DNA of 64,000 nt from contig NC_089753.1 of the NCBI RefSeq assembly GCF_040412425.1, positions 36,041,413-36,105,412 on the forward strand, given 5' to 3'. A program made the position numbers and the translations under genes. Source of the stretch: Macrobrachium rosenbergii (lineage: Eukaryota > Arthropoda > Malacostraca > Decapoda > Palaemonidae). Numbering within the stretch: the stretch's first letter is position 1; each line of letters starts with the position of its first letter. This document shows, one piece after another, positions 35,236-47,856 of the stretch. The notes beneath the pieces are model-generated. The model saw nothing but the letters and a program-made list of their open reading frames with translations, ran no database searches and had not been told where the DNA came from.

Positions 35236-36380
35236 GTCTCCAGTGGCACAGTATAAGAAAAAACATACTGTTGTCATTCAGGTGATACAGTAATATGAAG
35301 TGATTCATAGAATAACTGTTGTAAAGCACAGGGGACTTTATATGCTTTCAAACGTGATAAACCATTTCATAAGAGTTTACCAAAAAACTGGTGGTATACT
35401 ACCAAGCACTATTGGTGCCACAACATTGTCACTATCTTTGGAGGCATCAGGTTTTACAGATTTTTTTTGTGAAAAGGAGAGACAGATTTGATTTCAGAAA
35501 CAGAAATTTTATATCTGAACCAAAGTGAATTTAAGATTAAACATGATTTTCAAGTGTCTGGTTTCTGAAGGTTAAAAATTTTCTTCTGCTTTGCACCCCA
35601 TACTGTGTCATCAGGGCTGTGGGGGTGAGTAAATAAGAGTTTCAACTCTCATACCTCAATTTATGGTACTGCAAGATCTGACTCCTCAACATAAAATAGC
35701 ATTTCAATCCTGCTAATATGACTCATCAGGACATGTCTTAGCACCCTAATCTTTAGGGAATTGACTTATACACCAGCAAGTATGGTACATTTCACTGGAG
35801 TCTGTACATTTTTACAGACTTAATCTCTGCCTCTTTTAATCCAAAAGCTGGTTATGACTCTGACTTCAAAGCACTGATTATAACAATAGATAATCGTGGT
35901 GCAAAATAGGAAGCCATATCAAGTATCAAAAATTTAATCCTTAAAAGCCCAAAAGTACAAGCAGCCAAATACACATTCATTGGTCTTACCAATGAACAGT
36001 CATGATCATCTTACTGAGGTGGCATTGGCCTGTTCCCATCCCAAATGAAATTCTCTACATGAACAAAAGTAATTCATGAGGTCCAGACTTTAACAACTGG
36101 AAAATGTCCAACCTTTTCTTAGAGTGTCATGTAAGAGTACCTTGTTTCCCAACTACTAAATTTCTCCCGTGTGGCTCCCACATACTTGACAATTTTATGT
36201 CCAAACAATTAGTGTAATGCATGTCTGGGGTTGATATGCTACTGATGAGACATTGTGGTTCTATAAAGATGGTTCTAACATTAAGTTATGTAGACAAGAG
36301 TTTCATCAATGACCTAACCATTTCCTCTCGTTTATAAAGCCAATCCTTTCACAGAAGCCCAAAATAAGACTGACCCACAA
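35236..36380. other. No gene seen
   Basis: Anonymous sequence; no element or coding signal recognised. Confidence 0.55.
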
Positions 36381-36390
36381 ATCATCTCTG

Positions 36391-36442
36391 TATGTATGTA
36401 TGTATGTATGTATGTATGTATGTATGTATGTATGTATGTATG

Positions 36443-36503
<61 letters not shown>
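36391..36503. repeat. (ATGT)n-(AT)n microsatellite
   Basis: About 14 GTAT tetranucleotide units followed by AT dinucleotides. Confidence 0.97.
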
Positions 36504-36506
<3 letters not shown>

Positions 36507-36599
36507 CTTTTGTCTAATATATTTGGTTTAAAGATAACAGGAAGGATGACAAATGTACAGACATATCACTGTACCAACAAAAATTGTTTGCATAGATGA

Positions 36600-36830
36600 C
36601 AGGATGGATCAGTGTGTTTTGAGATGGGTTGATCATGTGGAAAGAACAGGTGATAAAAGTATGCGAAAAGGAGTAAATAATTTGGAAAGGTTAGAAAGGA
36701 GGAAGAGAGGAAGACTCAGGTATTGAAAAGGAAGGTTTTTAATATCTAGGAAGTGAGAGAGTGACGGGTAAGATTGAAGTGAATAGTGCAGTGCATGTGG
36801 GGGAGTTTGAGGGGTTGTGAATGAGCCTTC
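36600..36830 (+). pseudogene. LINE C-terminal fragment
   Basis: It reads MDQCVLRWVDHVERTGDKSM and ERLERRKRGRLRY, then GRFLISRK...SDG and EVNSAVHVG in shifted frames, matching the tail WxGHVeRM...GRRgRGRP...GLnixEAre...W of a common LINE class. Stops occur. No intact domain. Confidence 0.6.
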
Positions 36831-37342
36831 TGTGTATGTGTATGAAGCAACTAATATTATGGAAGTTTTCTGCGGAGGGATTTATCCAAAATTCAGCAAT
36901 TTAAGTACGAATATGGCAGCCACCATTGTGTTTTTTTCTTTGAGGACATTCCTGTTAACAAAAATCTTGGAAACATATGTGCATGTCTATATATTTCGTG
37001 ACTAAAAAGGATTAAAGATATGAAGAGCAAAAAATCCAAACAAACTTAGAAAATATAAATGCCTGAAGCATTATCATATATTACAAAATGCTGTGCGCTT
37101 AATTTACAGTTCCGTTAATGAAAGCATTTAATAAAAAGACAGTTTATCAACCGAACATAAACACTGACATATAACAAAGAAACAAACACGATACGATACA
37201 TACATGGTGACTAATTACTATCGCCACTAAGCTGAGAGCAGTCCAGGAGTACCGAGTTAAAACACCCTTCCCACCTCACTCATGATGTCATAGCACCTTG
37301 CGTTTCAAAAGTTTTCAATACAAGATTTGTACCATGGTATCC

Positions 37343-37345
<3 letters not shown>

Positions 37346-37416
<71 letters not shown>
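37346..37416. repeat. (CT)n microsatellite
   Basis: About 71 bases of perfect CT. Confidence 0.98.
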
Positions 37417-37419
<3 letters not shown>

Positions 37420-37420
<1 letters not shown>

Positions 37421-38700
37421 TTTCCTAATTTACTAATACGAATATCGACTTCTCATAGACCCATCACACGTAAGACACAGAGCAAGGAAAAGAGAAGGAA
37501 GGGGGTGAGTTGTAAAAGATAAAGAGATTACGATAAAACAACCTTACCCTCATTATCTAGAGGGACGGCCCTGAGGAACTCCCCATCTAGCTTGATAATC
37601 AGCTACCCAACTTTAACTGTAGCTGGTGGCTAGACCCCAGTGGACCCTGGTTTAGTGTGATCGAACGCTTTGCTAGGCGAACAACTGCGTCTACGCCTGC
37701 TTTGAGATTATCATCATCATTTTAGATTTAGACCCAAGTTACTTTGTTTCGTATTTAGCCGGTTTGTTTCCAGTCTTTTTCCTTTTTGACTGATTATTGC
37801 AAGAAAGTGCAGTGGATACTGATGACGCGAGAACATGGAATGATAATGTCTAGTTCTAACGCTTTCATTTGCGAATGAACTCCGACAGAGAAATAACTGA
37901 GGAAACACCAGTACAAACCATCGTCGCAAGGCGGACGTGGAGACGCAAATATATTGGTAATAAAAACCTCTAGAAATCAGGACAAAAATTAAGAGGTAAG
38001 TCTTGTGTTTCACGTGTCACGTTAATGCACATATCAAACAGTGAATTAAGAGAATGTCCTTATCATTAGAAAGAATGAAAAAATTATCAGATTATAAATT
38101 CTTACAAGCGTGAAAGAACGTCTTAAAGTAACAATGAGCACTTCGTTATCAGTATTCACAGTATAAGAAATGTTACCGTTCCTCTCTCGCCGGGTTGAAA
38201 TTCACCAGCCGACAAATGACTTACAGTACATTTAATTATTTAATAATGTAAATTCAAAAAGCTTTCAAATTTATTTAAATCTTGCTTAATAAAATGCATC
38301 ATGTGTCTACGGAGACGGGACCCTAGAGCCTAGACGAATATAAGATAAACGGAAGTAATAAGGACACAGTATGCGCAATGGAGAATGATTAATGAGGTTG
38401 AATCTTTCCTGTTTAAGGAACGAGATCAAATACAAATGCTCTTGAGCTGGAATTTAGTAGTAGACAAAAGTGGAAATAAAAATGAAAAATATTAAAATAT
38501 GGACAAATCAAACGATGCGCTGGTTGAATAAGATACAGAAATCATATAGGCTAAACTGAAATTGCCTATGGAGATAACATTATACATAAGTCTAGTAATC
38601 TGTATAACATAGAATTACAGATCGTACTAGACTGTATCATACAAGGACATGAATCATGCTAAGGAAGCTCTTGGAGATGATTAGAGATCTGTAGAAGATA
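37420..38700. other. No gene seen
   Basis: Anonymous sequence. 37550-37690 is a GC-richer patch (GAGGGACGGCCCTGAGGAAC, TAGCTGGTGGCTAGACC, GCTTTGCTAGGCGAACAAC) that might be a structured RNA or SINE, but I cannot place it. Confidence 0.5.
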
Positions 38701-38704
38701 AAGA

Positions 38705-38850
38705 ACAGGAAAGACGTGGGTGTCGGAATTTCACAGGAGGCCCCTAGCGATAGTACACGGCGTTTTGGGGCCAGTGATGATACCAGTGCACCGACGCCCT
38801 GCGGCCCTTACCGTGTAATGGGAAAAAATCCCGTGACAACCGCAAGGGGG

Positions 38851-38918
<68 letters not shown>
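38705..38918 (+). repeat. SINE-like sequence with (ATT)n tail
   Basis: A GC-richer segment (GGCCCCTAGCGATAGTACAC, CACCGACGCCCTGCGGCCCT, ATCCCGTGACAACCGCAAGG) ends directly in an (ATT)n run of about 68 bases (38851-38918). A unique body with a simple-sequence tail suggests a SINE; only one copy is in this window. Confidence 0.5.
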
Positions 38919-38919
<1 letters not shown>

Positions 38920-39338
38920 CGTCAGTTTAACCAGTACAGTTAAAGAAGTTGAACAGCTAGAGGGGAAAAGTACAAATTAATGCAGAAGGGAAGCAATGCA
39001 AACAAGCTTGAATATCGCCACGCTAGGCACACGGCAGAACAACGCCCCCCCCCCCTCAACAATCAGCCCCTTGCGGGAATGAAAAAGGTGAGGGGAGGGG
39101 TACAGACAATGTATTACAAGCCAACTGGTAAAGTCTCTGTTATCTGTGATTAAGTGCTGATGCTTAAGGAAAGCTTCACGTTGTAGCATTAAGAATATGG
39201 TTACTGAAACGAAATTAGAATATATAATCAATATAACAAGTGTGATCAGTGTATATCCGATAATTATTTTTACTGGTAAACGTCAAGGGATTATATAACA
39301 ACATATACTGCAAATAAGTTGTAAATAGTCAGTTAATG

Positions 39339-39341
<3 letters not shown>

Positions 39342-39399
<58 letters not shown>

Positions 39400-39578
39400 T
39401 GAGTCACGAAAATATGGAACGTGATAAATATATAAATAAAGACAAAATCCACGAAGGAAAGAGAAACAATGGAATGCTGTGCTGCAAGGCCTTTCGACTT
39501 ATGGTCCTTTACTTAGCAGACGATCAGTCGAAAGGCCTTGTAGCACTCCATTCTTTCTCTTTCCTTCGTGAATTTTGT

Positions 39579-39651
<73 letters not shown>
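39342..39651. repeat. (TA)n tracts flanking the foldback
   Basis: AT dinucleotides at 39342-39394 and 39582-39651, interrupted only by the foldback; open frames here are alternating Tyr/Ile plus foldback sequence. Confidence 0.9.
39398..39582. mobile_element. Foldback element made of Penelope-like termini
   Basis: The left part repeats the terminus of the 7721 element (ACTGAGTCACGAAAATATGG and onward). 39441-39499 is inverted at 39526-39579 (AAATCCACGAAGGAAAGAG with CTTTCCTTCGTGAATTTTG), leaving a ~26-base loop containing TGGTCCTTTACTTAGCAGAC. (TA)n tracts abut both sides (39342-39394 and 39582-39651). There is no coding sequence, so it is either two termini joined head to head or a MITE-like derivative. 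Confidence 0.85.
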
Positions 39652-39656
<5 letters not shown>

Positions 39657-39659
39657 GCA

Positions 39660-42600
39660 CAAAAGGGAGAAAATTCCAAAGTCAGAGGGTGAAAGGCAAG
39701 GAAAGCATCCCATTCAAGCAACCAAGAAATTTACGGTGGTGTCCACAGGGTAAATGTGAGATGTAATGGACCGGTCGGTGTTACATGAGAGAAGGCAAGA
39801 TTTTCCTTAGCTTAAAGGATCAGTTCTGAAATTGTTCCTGCAAATAAGAAACAAAAGAGCCACCTGCAGCTACGGCAAAAAATGGCTTTAGAGAACATAC
39901 CTACGGGAAAGGAGAACCAGGTAGACGAATTGGCTGTGATTCAGTCCTAAATAAAATAAAATTACCCTAAATCTGAAACCAAAAGATTACAAGGCACTGA
40001 AACAAAACTTTCTTTTAAAGAGACAGCGTTTTTTCTCTGGACCACGATTTATCACCTCGAAAACCCTGTACAAACATTCAAAGAAATTTACCTTCATCTT
40101 CCATTATACAGAACAGAAGAACCTGATAAGGAGTACACAGAGAAACAAGTAGAAACTGTCTCAAAAGGTACCGACCTTGGCTAAATTTAGTTTAGTATAA
40201 TCTCCTGATCAGAAAAGACGGCTGACCTTAACTAGATTCTGTATACTACTCTCCAGATCAAAGACGAGAGATAATGAAGACCAGTCCAAGATCAGGTGTG
40301 AGCAGAGTCATGCCAGTTAAAGTTACAGAGAGAGAGAGAGAGAGAGAGATACTGAGATGTGTCATTGATGTACCATGAACAAATGAGATAGGCTACAGGT
40401 CACTGATATAGGCGGGTACAAAGTAGGGTACAGAACGAACCCAGAGGTGTATTACATAAACTTGGAAGAGAACAAATACTGCACCATCAAGAACAAAAAC
40501 AAACAAGAAGAAGTTCGGCAAATGACTTTAAATTAATTTATGAGGAGGATGAGTAAAATCAAAAGCATGAAGTTTGGCTGGCAGAGCCTTGCTGGCAGAG
40601 TTTACGAGCAAAAAATCAATCTAGGGGGATTAACAGCACTAGCAAAGTGGGAGAAGGATTGGATGATACACAAGAAACGGAGAGGACTTTCCACTGTAAC
40701 AGCATGTTATAAATCCCTCTGAATGGAAGAGAGAGAGAAAAAAATGGGTTTCACAGAAGTTTTTGAAAATTTCGTCAACAGGGACCAGAAATTGTTTCTT
40801 GGTAAAAAGGCCAATATCTTAAGCTTCTTCTTAGTATGGAAAATCTCTAAAAATGATGCTAAGGACAATTGGAAAGAAGCCTGAACAACGATAGCAGGGG
40901 ATGGTAGGTATGACAAACGTACTTGCTCCTTAGACGTCAGGTGGTAGAGTAGAGGTAATAAAACAATGCAACAATTTCACAGAGCACTCAAGGTAGCAAG
41001 AAGCTAGTCAGTCTTTTCCTTTGGGGTAAGACCATTTTCCTTTCCCTTTCCGGTACTCCTTCTTGCTTCAATTCTGGGCTAGTCAAGAGCATTGATTTTC
41101 TTATCATATGACTTTTTCTTATGAAAAGGCAAGACTATCAAAAAATGGTATGCTTCACCTCTTCTGGTAATGCAGAGCCCAAATGCTTAATGTCAAGCTT
41201 CAGACTGGTGGAACCTTGGCTAAGTAAAGATAGCAGAAAAGAAGATACACGTCTACTACTGCTGATCTCATTGTTTTCCATACTGTGCTTACATTTGGAA
41301 CAAGCCAGAGAGGCCATTCGCTTTCTAGAAAGCTTATTTGTGATATGAAAAGTGAAAAGAGAGGATAATGAATGAAAATTTTTGAAATGATGAGATACTC
41401 CCAACAATCCAGCACTTCCTACATTTACTTTGCAGAAGTCTTTAACATTTGAATAACTCATTGCCTTTTAAAGTCAAAAGTCGTTTCTACTTTTGTCTTC
41501 CTTGAATTCTAAAAGATTTTATGGTCTATCCTACTTTTCGGTGCCTTTCTCCTTTCTAACACCCCTACCATCTCTTGCTTCTGACGGGCCAGATACGGTC
41601 ATCTCGCCCAACTCTGGGCGATACTGAATCTTATGTGATAAAATTTAAATGATCACTTCATCTTTCATCTTTCTCTCTGCAGTCATGGCGCCTGATAAAT
41701 GATAATCATTGAGTTACTATCTTTCGCTCTCGCATGCACTCTCAACAATTTTGGCCTCTGGGCCCATTCTGTCCAACCGAAGCTCAAGCTCAGAAAACAG
41801 TAAGGAAGTAAACAACACAACTTTGTCATGAAGCAACCGGACAGTCTCGGCACACGCGAATTACGTCGCGAAGGAATCTCAAGCTCGCAGCATACACCTG
41901 CACGCCAACTGAAGGACTGCATTGCGTGCATTCAGAAGAGAAAGGGGCAGTTTTCGAATCACCGCCGTAACAAGGAAGTGGTCAATGAGAACTGTTGATT
42001 AGCACTGAAGGCAACCAACCCATTCATTCCGCGCTCCATATTCGCCAATCGTCGGCGGTTATTGTGTCCCGCTGCTTAGCAAAGAGGGACAGGAGAGGTA
42101 GAGAGAAACGGGGCTGCTCTGCTGTGGCAGTTTTTCGCGCCACTTTTGGTTTGTTTTCGTTACGTTTTCTTAGTCAAATCTCATGTTGTGGTACAAATTT
42201 ACAAACCAATTACAATTCTTATTAAAAATATGAAGGAAATCATATAAACAAAACCAAAAGCCCACAAAAAATAACAAATATACGAACACTGAGTGTTTAA
42301 GCTTTTTTTCCCCAATTTTTCGTGCGCTATCTTTTCAAGATAGCGCATCCAAAAGTCCGCGTTATCTAATCGTTATCACAAAATTTAATTCACATTTTTC
42401 ACTTTCATACAATACGAGCACTTCACGACGCTAATAAATTAAAAACTCAAATTAAAGGCTCTCTCTGATGTATGCAGTGTGTGTTATGAAGTCTATCCAT
42501 TCAGCTACGATATTAATACAATTAACGGGAAAACGGTGATTGAGATATGACATCTTTAGTGTTTAAAATGCTAATAAATATGTGACTAACCTAAACGTGT

Positions 42601-43010
42601 TTAAATATTCACTAACCAGACAGGGATAAAACAACTGTCAGACTCTGAGAACGTTAATATTATATATTACAGATAAGGTACCACTGAGAAAACTCGAACA
42701 TAGCATAATCCAGCTAAAACAAATAAATGGCGAAAAATACAATAGCAACCACATAGAGATGTATAAAACAACCAACAAATAAAGAAGTACATAAGCTTGA
42801 GCCGTTCTCTTAAGTTCTACAGCACTCCGTCGGGGTGAACTTGATGTGGGTCTAACACAGTGACCTACTTTAGAATGTAGGTTCATTTCCAATAGTCGAT
42901 GAGACTATATTAAAAAAAAAAAGTGGAAATGGGTTTAATGTTAGTGATTACACGAGAGAGAAGCCTATTTAAACTCAAGTACTGAGAATTACTATTACAT
43001 GAAAGTTGTA
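39660..43010. other. No gene seen
   Basis: Anonymous sequence; frames such as 40540-40722, 41138-41461 and 41995-42225 have no recognisable features. Contains a short (GA)n (40328-40349) and an 11-bp perfect hairpin TGCGCTATCTT-TTC-AAGATAGCGCA at about 42327-42351. Confidence 0.5.
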
Positions 43011-43012
43011 GA

Positions 43013-43015
<3 letters not shown>

Positions 43016-43043
<28 letters not shown>
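43016..43043. repeat. (GT)n microsatellite
   Basis: About 28 bases of GT. Confidence 0.95.
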
Positions 43044-43045
<2 letters not shown>

Positions 43046-43249
43046 ATTTAGCAGTTTCCTTCATCACCAAGCGGCTCCAGAGAAGAAGCAACACAATGGT
43101 AGCTGGCACATTCACATATCACATGCTGAATTGTGAATGAACACTCTGTACAGTAAACTTCCACAACGCTAGTTCCTTCATATACCTAAACAGAAGGCTT
43201 ATAATCAACCTATCGAAGCTCCCTCTTTCGCACCTAATCCAGCCACTTT

Positions 43250-43880
43250 TGGTTCTTCCTCTCTCCTTGCCCATGACACTCCAAATTATACAACCTTTCA
43301 CCAGCCTATCATCGTCCACTGTTTTGACAAGAAAATGCTCCGATCCATTCTTTCCACCTGCACTAACCTTTTTACCACTTCTGTGTAGGCCTATTTCCAC
43401 ATTTCTCGTCCTAACCATTTTTACGCCATCTGCACATTTAAAAAACTTCTTCCTCTTTTTCCTTTATTTTCAAGCAAGATCCACTCTTACTTCCATATTA
43501 TTCCCGCCTCCTCCTTCATAGGCAATTCAGGACTTCTTGATCTTTTGCGCAAACACTGCTCTCTTTCTTCTCTAGGCCTACCTAAGCCGTGCCTAACAAT
43601 TTTTTAGTTTTAAAGGTTTCTCCAATTTCTCATCACATACCCCAATCAACACTATCATCTGCAAACATAGCACATTCCACACTCCATTCACGCCTCATTT
43701 CCTTATCACAAAACTTTGTACCTTCATTTACTGTCCTTTCAACGACTTCTCGGATCATCCAATCTACTGTACACGGATACTGAACAGTCATAAAGGCAAT
43801 GTACCTTTGTCAGAGACGTAATTTTGCATCAAACCTGTCACTCTCTCACCTACATATTCTGAATCATCCTACACACAAGT
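43250..43880 (-). pseudogene. Possible antisense LINE fragment
   Basis: Pyrimidine-rich + strand text such as ACACTATCATCTGCAAACAT and CATTCCACACTCCATTCACG resembles the antisense of LINE coding sequence around the FADD region as it appears in many invertebrate genomes. Minus-strand frames are short and broken. 43330-43385 is related to 20985-21040. Assignment is tentative. Confidence 0.35.
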
Positions 43881-44689
43881 CTATATATACATATGTGTGT
43901 GTGTGTGTTCAGCAATATGCGTTTTCTTCTGAGAGGGGATGGCTCCACATCGTTTTAACCTTTTGGTTTGCAGCAAATCTTCCGGAGTGAAGTGTGCATG
44001 TGTGCATATGTTTACGTGTATATCTTTCGCCTAGACAGTCAAGTACCGAAAAGTCCTTGATGACAAACGTCACTGTTGGCGTTCCCTTCATCCTCTTTTT
44101 CTGACGTAACTGTAAACGAAACCGATGTACCCTGAATCCACCTAATCTCATAAATCGTTACCCAATGCTACACTTCCTCGAGTTCCATTCGATTGCATAA
44201 AACCGAACAACAGAACCAGTTTTTTATATATATACCTGTGACTAAGGGTACAATAGTTTTCTTTTATTACAGCTTAGAGACTGACAAAAAGGGGGCTTGT
44301 TTACGAATGCATGAATCGACACTTATGAAAGAGTACAAGAAGATGGCATAAAGTCACAAGTTTAGATAAAGGGAAGAGAGAACTAGAATCAGGGAGCTGG
44401 AATAACTGTGTAGTGCAACGACGACCATGGGCTTGCCAGTAAATGAACAAGGATACGCAACCAGTGTTTTTAGTGGTTAAAAATACACAGATTATCGCCT
44501 CGTAAGTTTCAACTTCATATAATGACCAAAATTAAAAAAATTAAAAAACCATCGACAAGAAAAGGGTAAAGGAGACGATTGCTTAAACGTCAGATTATAG
44601 GCGAACAATTCAAGATAACGATATCAGTAAAAAAAAAAAAAACCCTTGCAGCGTGCTTGAAGGGATGAAGATAAGGATCTCTCCTGCAT

Positions 44690-44755
44690 GCAGTTTATCG
44701 AGAATTTTTATCTGACTATGTCGCAGTTTATCGAGAATTTTTATCTGACTATGTC
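44690..44755. repeat. Perfect 33-bp tandem duplication
   Basis: GCAGTTTATCGAGAATTTTT plus ATCTGACTATGTC occurs twice without any difference (44690-44722, 44723-44755), so the duplication is recent or was an assembly slip. Confidence 0.97.
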
Positions 44756-44944
44756 AAAAGCTTCATAGCTCTTACCGATTTCTTGTGAACATGCTTAGGC
44801 CTACATGCAAACAGACAGTGGTGAACGCAGCCTAGGCAAAGCTACGTTGGTAGAGATATGACGAATATTAAACATTAAAAAGAAGGCTTATATTATATCT
44901 TGAGATAAGGACGCCCTGAATAAACTTACTGTAAGAAACTCAGT

Positions 44945-45115
44945 TCCTCTGCGTGAATGGAAGTTAATGACAGAAAAACCATATTTCAAATGCAACTTTT
45001 TCTCTACTCTACAAACGACGTGGCTAAACGGCTCTGCACGAATGGAAGGTGCTGACAAAAATGTCATATTTCAAATGCAACCTTTTTCACAAACGGCGCA
45101 GGTAAACGGGACAGA
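44945..45115. repeat. Imperfect ~85-bp tandem duplication
   Basis: TGCGTGAATGGAAGTTAATG, ACATATTTCAAATGCAAC and CAAACGACGTGGCTAAACGG-like blocks appear twice, diverged by several substitutions and small gaps. Confidence 0.75.
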
Positions 45116-45141
45116 CTACAGTATGTGCTGGTCCATGCCAA

Positions 45142-45273
45142 GCAGAGGGGGGGCGGGGCTAGTTTGTTAATCTGGGCAGCATGTTCTTCAAACAAAACAG
45201 ACAGGGACAAAGGATCAAGAGATTTAAAGAACATGCGGCCCAGATTAACAAACTGTAACCCCGCCCCCTTGCG
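45142..45273. mobile_element. Short hairpin (MITE-like) element
   Basis: The arms 45142-45188 (AGAGGGGGGGCGGGGCTAGT, TTGTTAATCTGGGC, AGCATGTTCTT) and 45227-45273 (AAGAACATGCGGCCCAGATT, AACAAACTGTAACCCCGCCC) are near-perfect inverted repeats around a ~38-base loop. No target duplication is evident. Confidence 0.7.
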
Positions 45274-45430
45274 GTTTTTGTATATAAATCTTTGTCAACT
45301 TCTTTTGTATTCAGTGTGTACTTGAAAATGTTGAATAAACTACGAAAGTACTTGTTCAAAGTCCTGGTTTTCACACACTTTCTGACGTGGATTTAGTGAT
45401 ACTCTCAAGTACGCGTTCCTTTGTGCTGCA

Positions 45431-45432
<2 letters not shown>

Positions 45433-45493
<61 letters not shown>
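45433..45493. repeat. (AT)n microsatellite
   Basis: About 61 bases of AT. Confidence 0.97.
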
Positions 45494-45498
<5 letters not shown>

Positions 45499-45499
45499 A

Positions 45500-47700
45500 T
45501 CATATTGTGTTCAGCCTAGGCCTATGGCGACGTAAAAATTAAAGCTCGGCATTATTATTGTATTAACAGCCTACATCTGCCCTCCAACAAAATGAAGCAT
45601 TATAGTAACCTATACAGGTACCGATTATTATCTTGTACTTTAGTTAACGCGTGCTTCTACGACCTACTTAAAATTAATTTGTTTAAATTGTTCCGCTCAT
45701 AACACTAAGGCTACAAGGAATAAAAGTTTAAACTCACTCTGATCCAGGAAGAAAAAGTCTCGTCCTAATTGGATGGTTTACTAAACTTGAGTATAGCCTG
45801 CAGTTCCAGACCGTTGAAATTGTCCTAAAATTCTGGCAATAATACCAGAATTCAAAACACACCAAAGCACTTAAATACTACATAAATTACCGCTTTCCAA
45901 AACGTTCTAAAGCCGTCGTCGACTACCACCAAAAGGATTCGTAAGCCGGTATCCACTACACTGAACACGGGTTAGGAAGGGAAGGAAGTAAGCTATTTTG
46001 AACGATATTGCATTTCTTAATTGTTACTGCTTATGATAGAAATTCATTACCTTGAAATCGTATGTATACTTTAAGTATTTTGAATCTCAGATGATTTTGA
46101 TTATCTAAAAATAAAATTTAATTTTTAATTTTATTTTTTTACTCGCTGTAAATACAAACTTGTCAAACAACTCTGGCCTGTACTGTCAGGCTGAGAGTTC
46201 TCTAACCCTTTTCAAAGCAGACGAACGTTGCGCAGTCATCCTGCTCCCGAATCCTCGTATTTCATAGTTACCGGCCAATACATTACACACATTTGATTCA
46301 TGCCTTGAATATTCTGTGCATATCACGATGGCTGCAGGCATTGAAAGCAATGATAACAATACCATGAAGTGTCGATTGCTGCTAGTTGCCGGAAACTTGC
46401 AAATTTATGGCGAGTATGAGGTTTTTAGCCATTCTTTTAACGAATTTGAAGTTTTCGCGTGGTTCTCTCCGTTTTGTGTCAAAAGCTCCTCCAGCGTTGC
46501 TCAGCTGTAGTTGAATAGCTGATTACAGCCAACTTACCTGTCAGTTCATTTTTGGTTGGCCAGTGTAGTACAAATACATAGGATTATAAAAAAACAATCG
46601 TAATTTCGTTATAGAGGACCGGCTTTCTAATTTTGAACGTAACTTATTATGAACTTACCAGCGTCACAATTACTATATGAATTTGTTATGTACATAGTAA
46701 AGGCAGCGCGGAAGTTGGTGTCTATAGGCTATATGTGTGTAATTATTATATACATCATTACAGAGTTGCGCACAAAAATAAATGCATGACATATTTACAG
46801 TGACATGTATTCATCCAGTAATGTTAAAAACAATAGCATGGGCTGTGTTGATCCAAAACTTTATTATAAGTGATGACACTTGCAGAGTTTTAAAAACTCG
46901 TGTTTGTTCCCACATAATTGAAATATAGTGATGGTATTTTTATCCCAGTATTGTTCAGTCTTATGGATAAAACCGGATTAAGCCGATATGGATGACACGG
47001 TTTTACCTATTCTGTTGGGATAAAATTGGATAAACAGTCAAAATAGGATAAAGCTTCCGTAATTTTGCGAAATATATACATGTAAACGTATCTCGTGAAA
47101 AAACTAGTATACAGTACATATTGACCAAGTGATCACACATTTCAGCATTTATGCGAACATTAGGCCCAATTCTCCACGCACATGTAGGCCAGCAGGCTCA
47201 TAGGTAAGGTATATGAACAACTGATTGTAAACTGTCATTTAACAAGGGTGACAGCAGCCCTTCATCGGGGTCCTATTTTGGAATGACTGGTCTCCAACAA
47301 GAATGTAGTTTGATAATGCCACAGTGATGAGATTATTGTTGTTATTAACTCGATATGTTATGATAGTTTAGGAACCCTGAAATGTATTGTGACAGTGGGT
47401 TATTTAAAAACCCACCTCGACTAACTTTTTAAACGATAAATACTTTGAAGTAATGTTTATGCGGATTAGAGGCGGTTTTACTTATTGTTGATGATGGGCA
47501 AGTATGTATGACCAAGGCATGCTTAAGAAAAAGGCTTCGATGGAACAAACAAGTGTAACTATCGTATACATTTTATTCACTGGTCGCTCCGACCAAGCTA
47601 GGTCTTTCCATTGTTAAATGGTTAAGATGTGATTGTGTCCATTTTTACCAATTTATTTTGATCATATATGTCTATGTTAAATGCAGGAAAAAAGGGCAGT
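45500..47700. other. Upstream region of the ATPase gene, no gene seen
   Basis: Presumably contains the promoter and 5' UTR exon(s), because the first coding exon is preceded by a splice acceptor. I could not locate a core promoter. A 64-codon frame at 46316 has no recognisable feature. 46960-47060 has several GGATAAA-type repeats (CTTATGGATAAAACCGGATT, TTGGGATAAAATTGGATAAA). Confidence 0.5.
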
Positions 47701-47704
47701 GTTT

Positions 47705-47816
<112 letters not shown>

Positions 47817-47856
47817 CAGAAGACTTCAGGTCGATGATCCCAAATAACCGATCAAG

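Noticed and set aside
42327..42351. Histone-type 3' stem-loop
   Set aside because: A perfect 11-bp hairpin, but the sequence lacks the histone stem consensus and no histone gene is near.
43119..43521. Overlapping frames of 90-99 codons on both strands
   Set aside because: They sit in a pyrimidine-rich repeat related to 20820-21160; more likely antisense retroelement sequence than a host gene.
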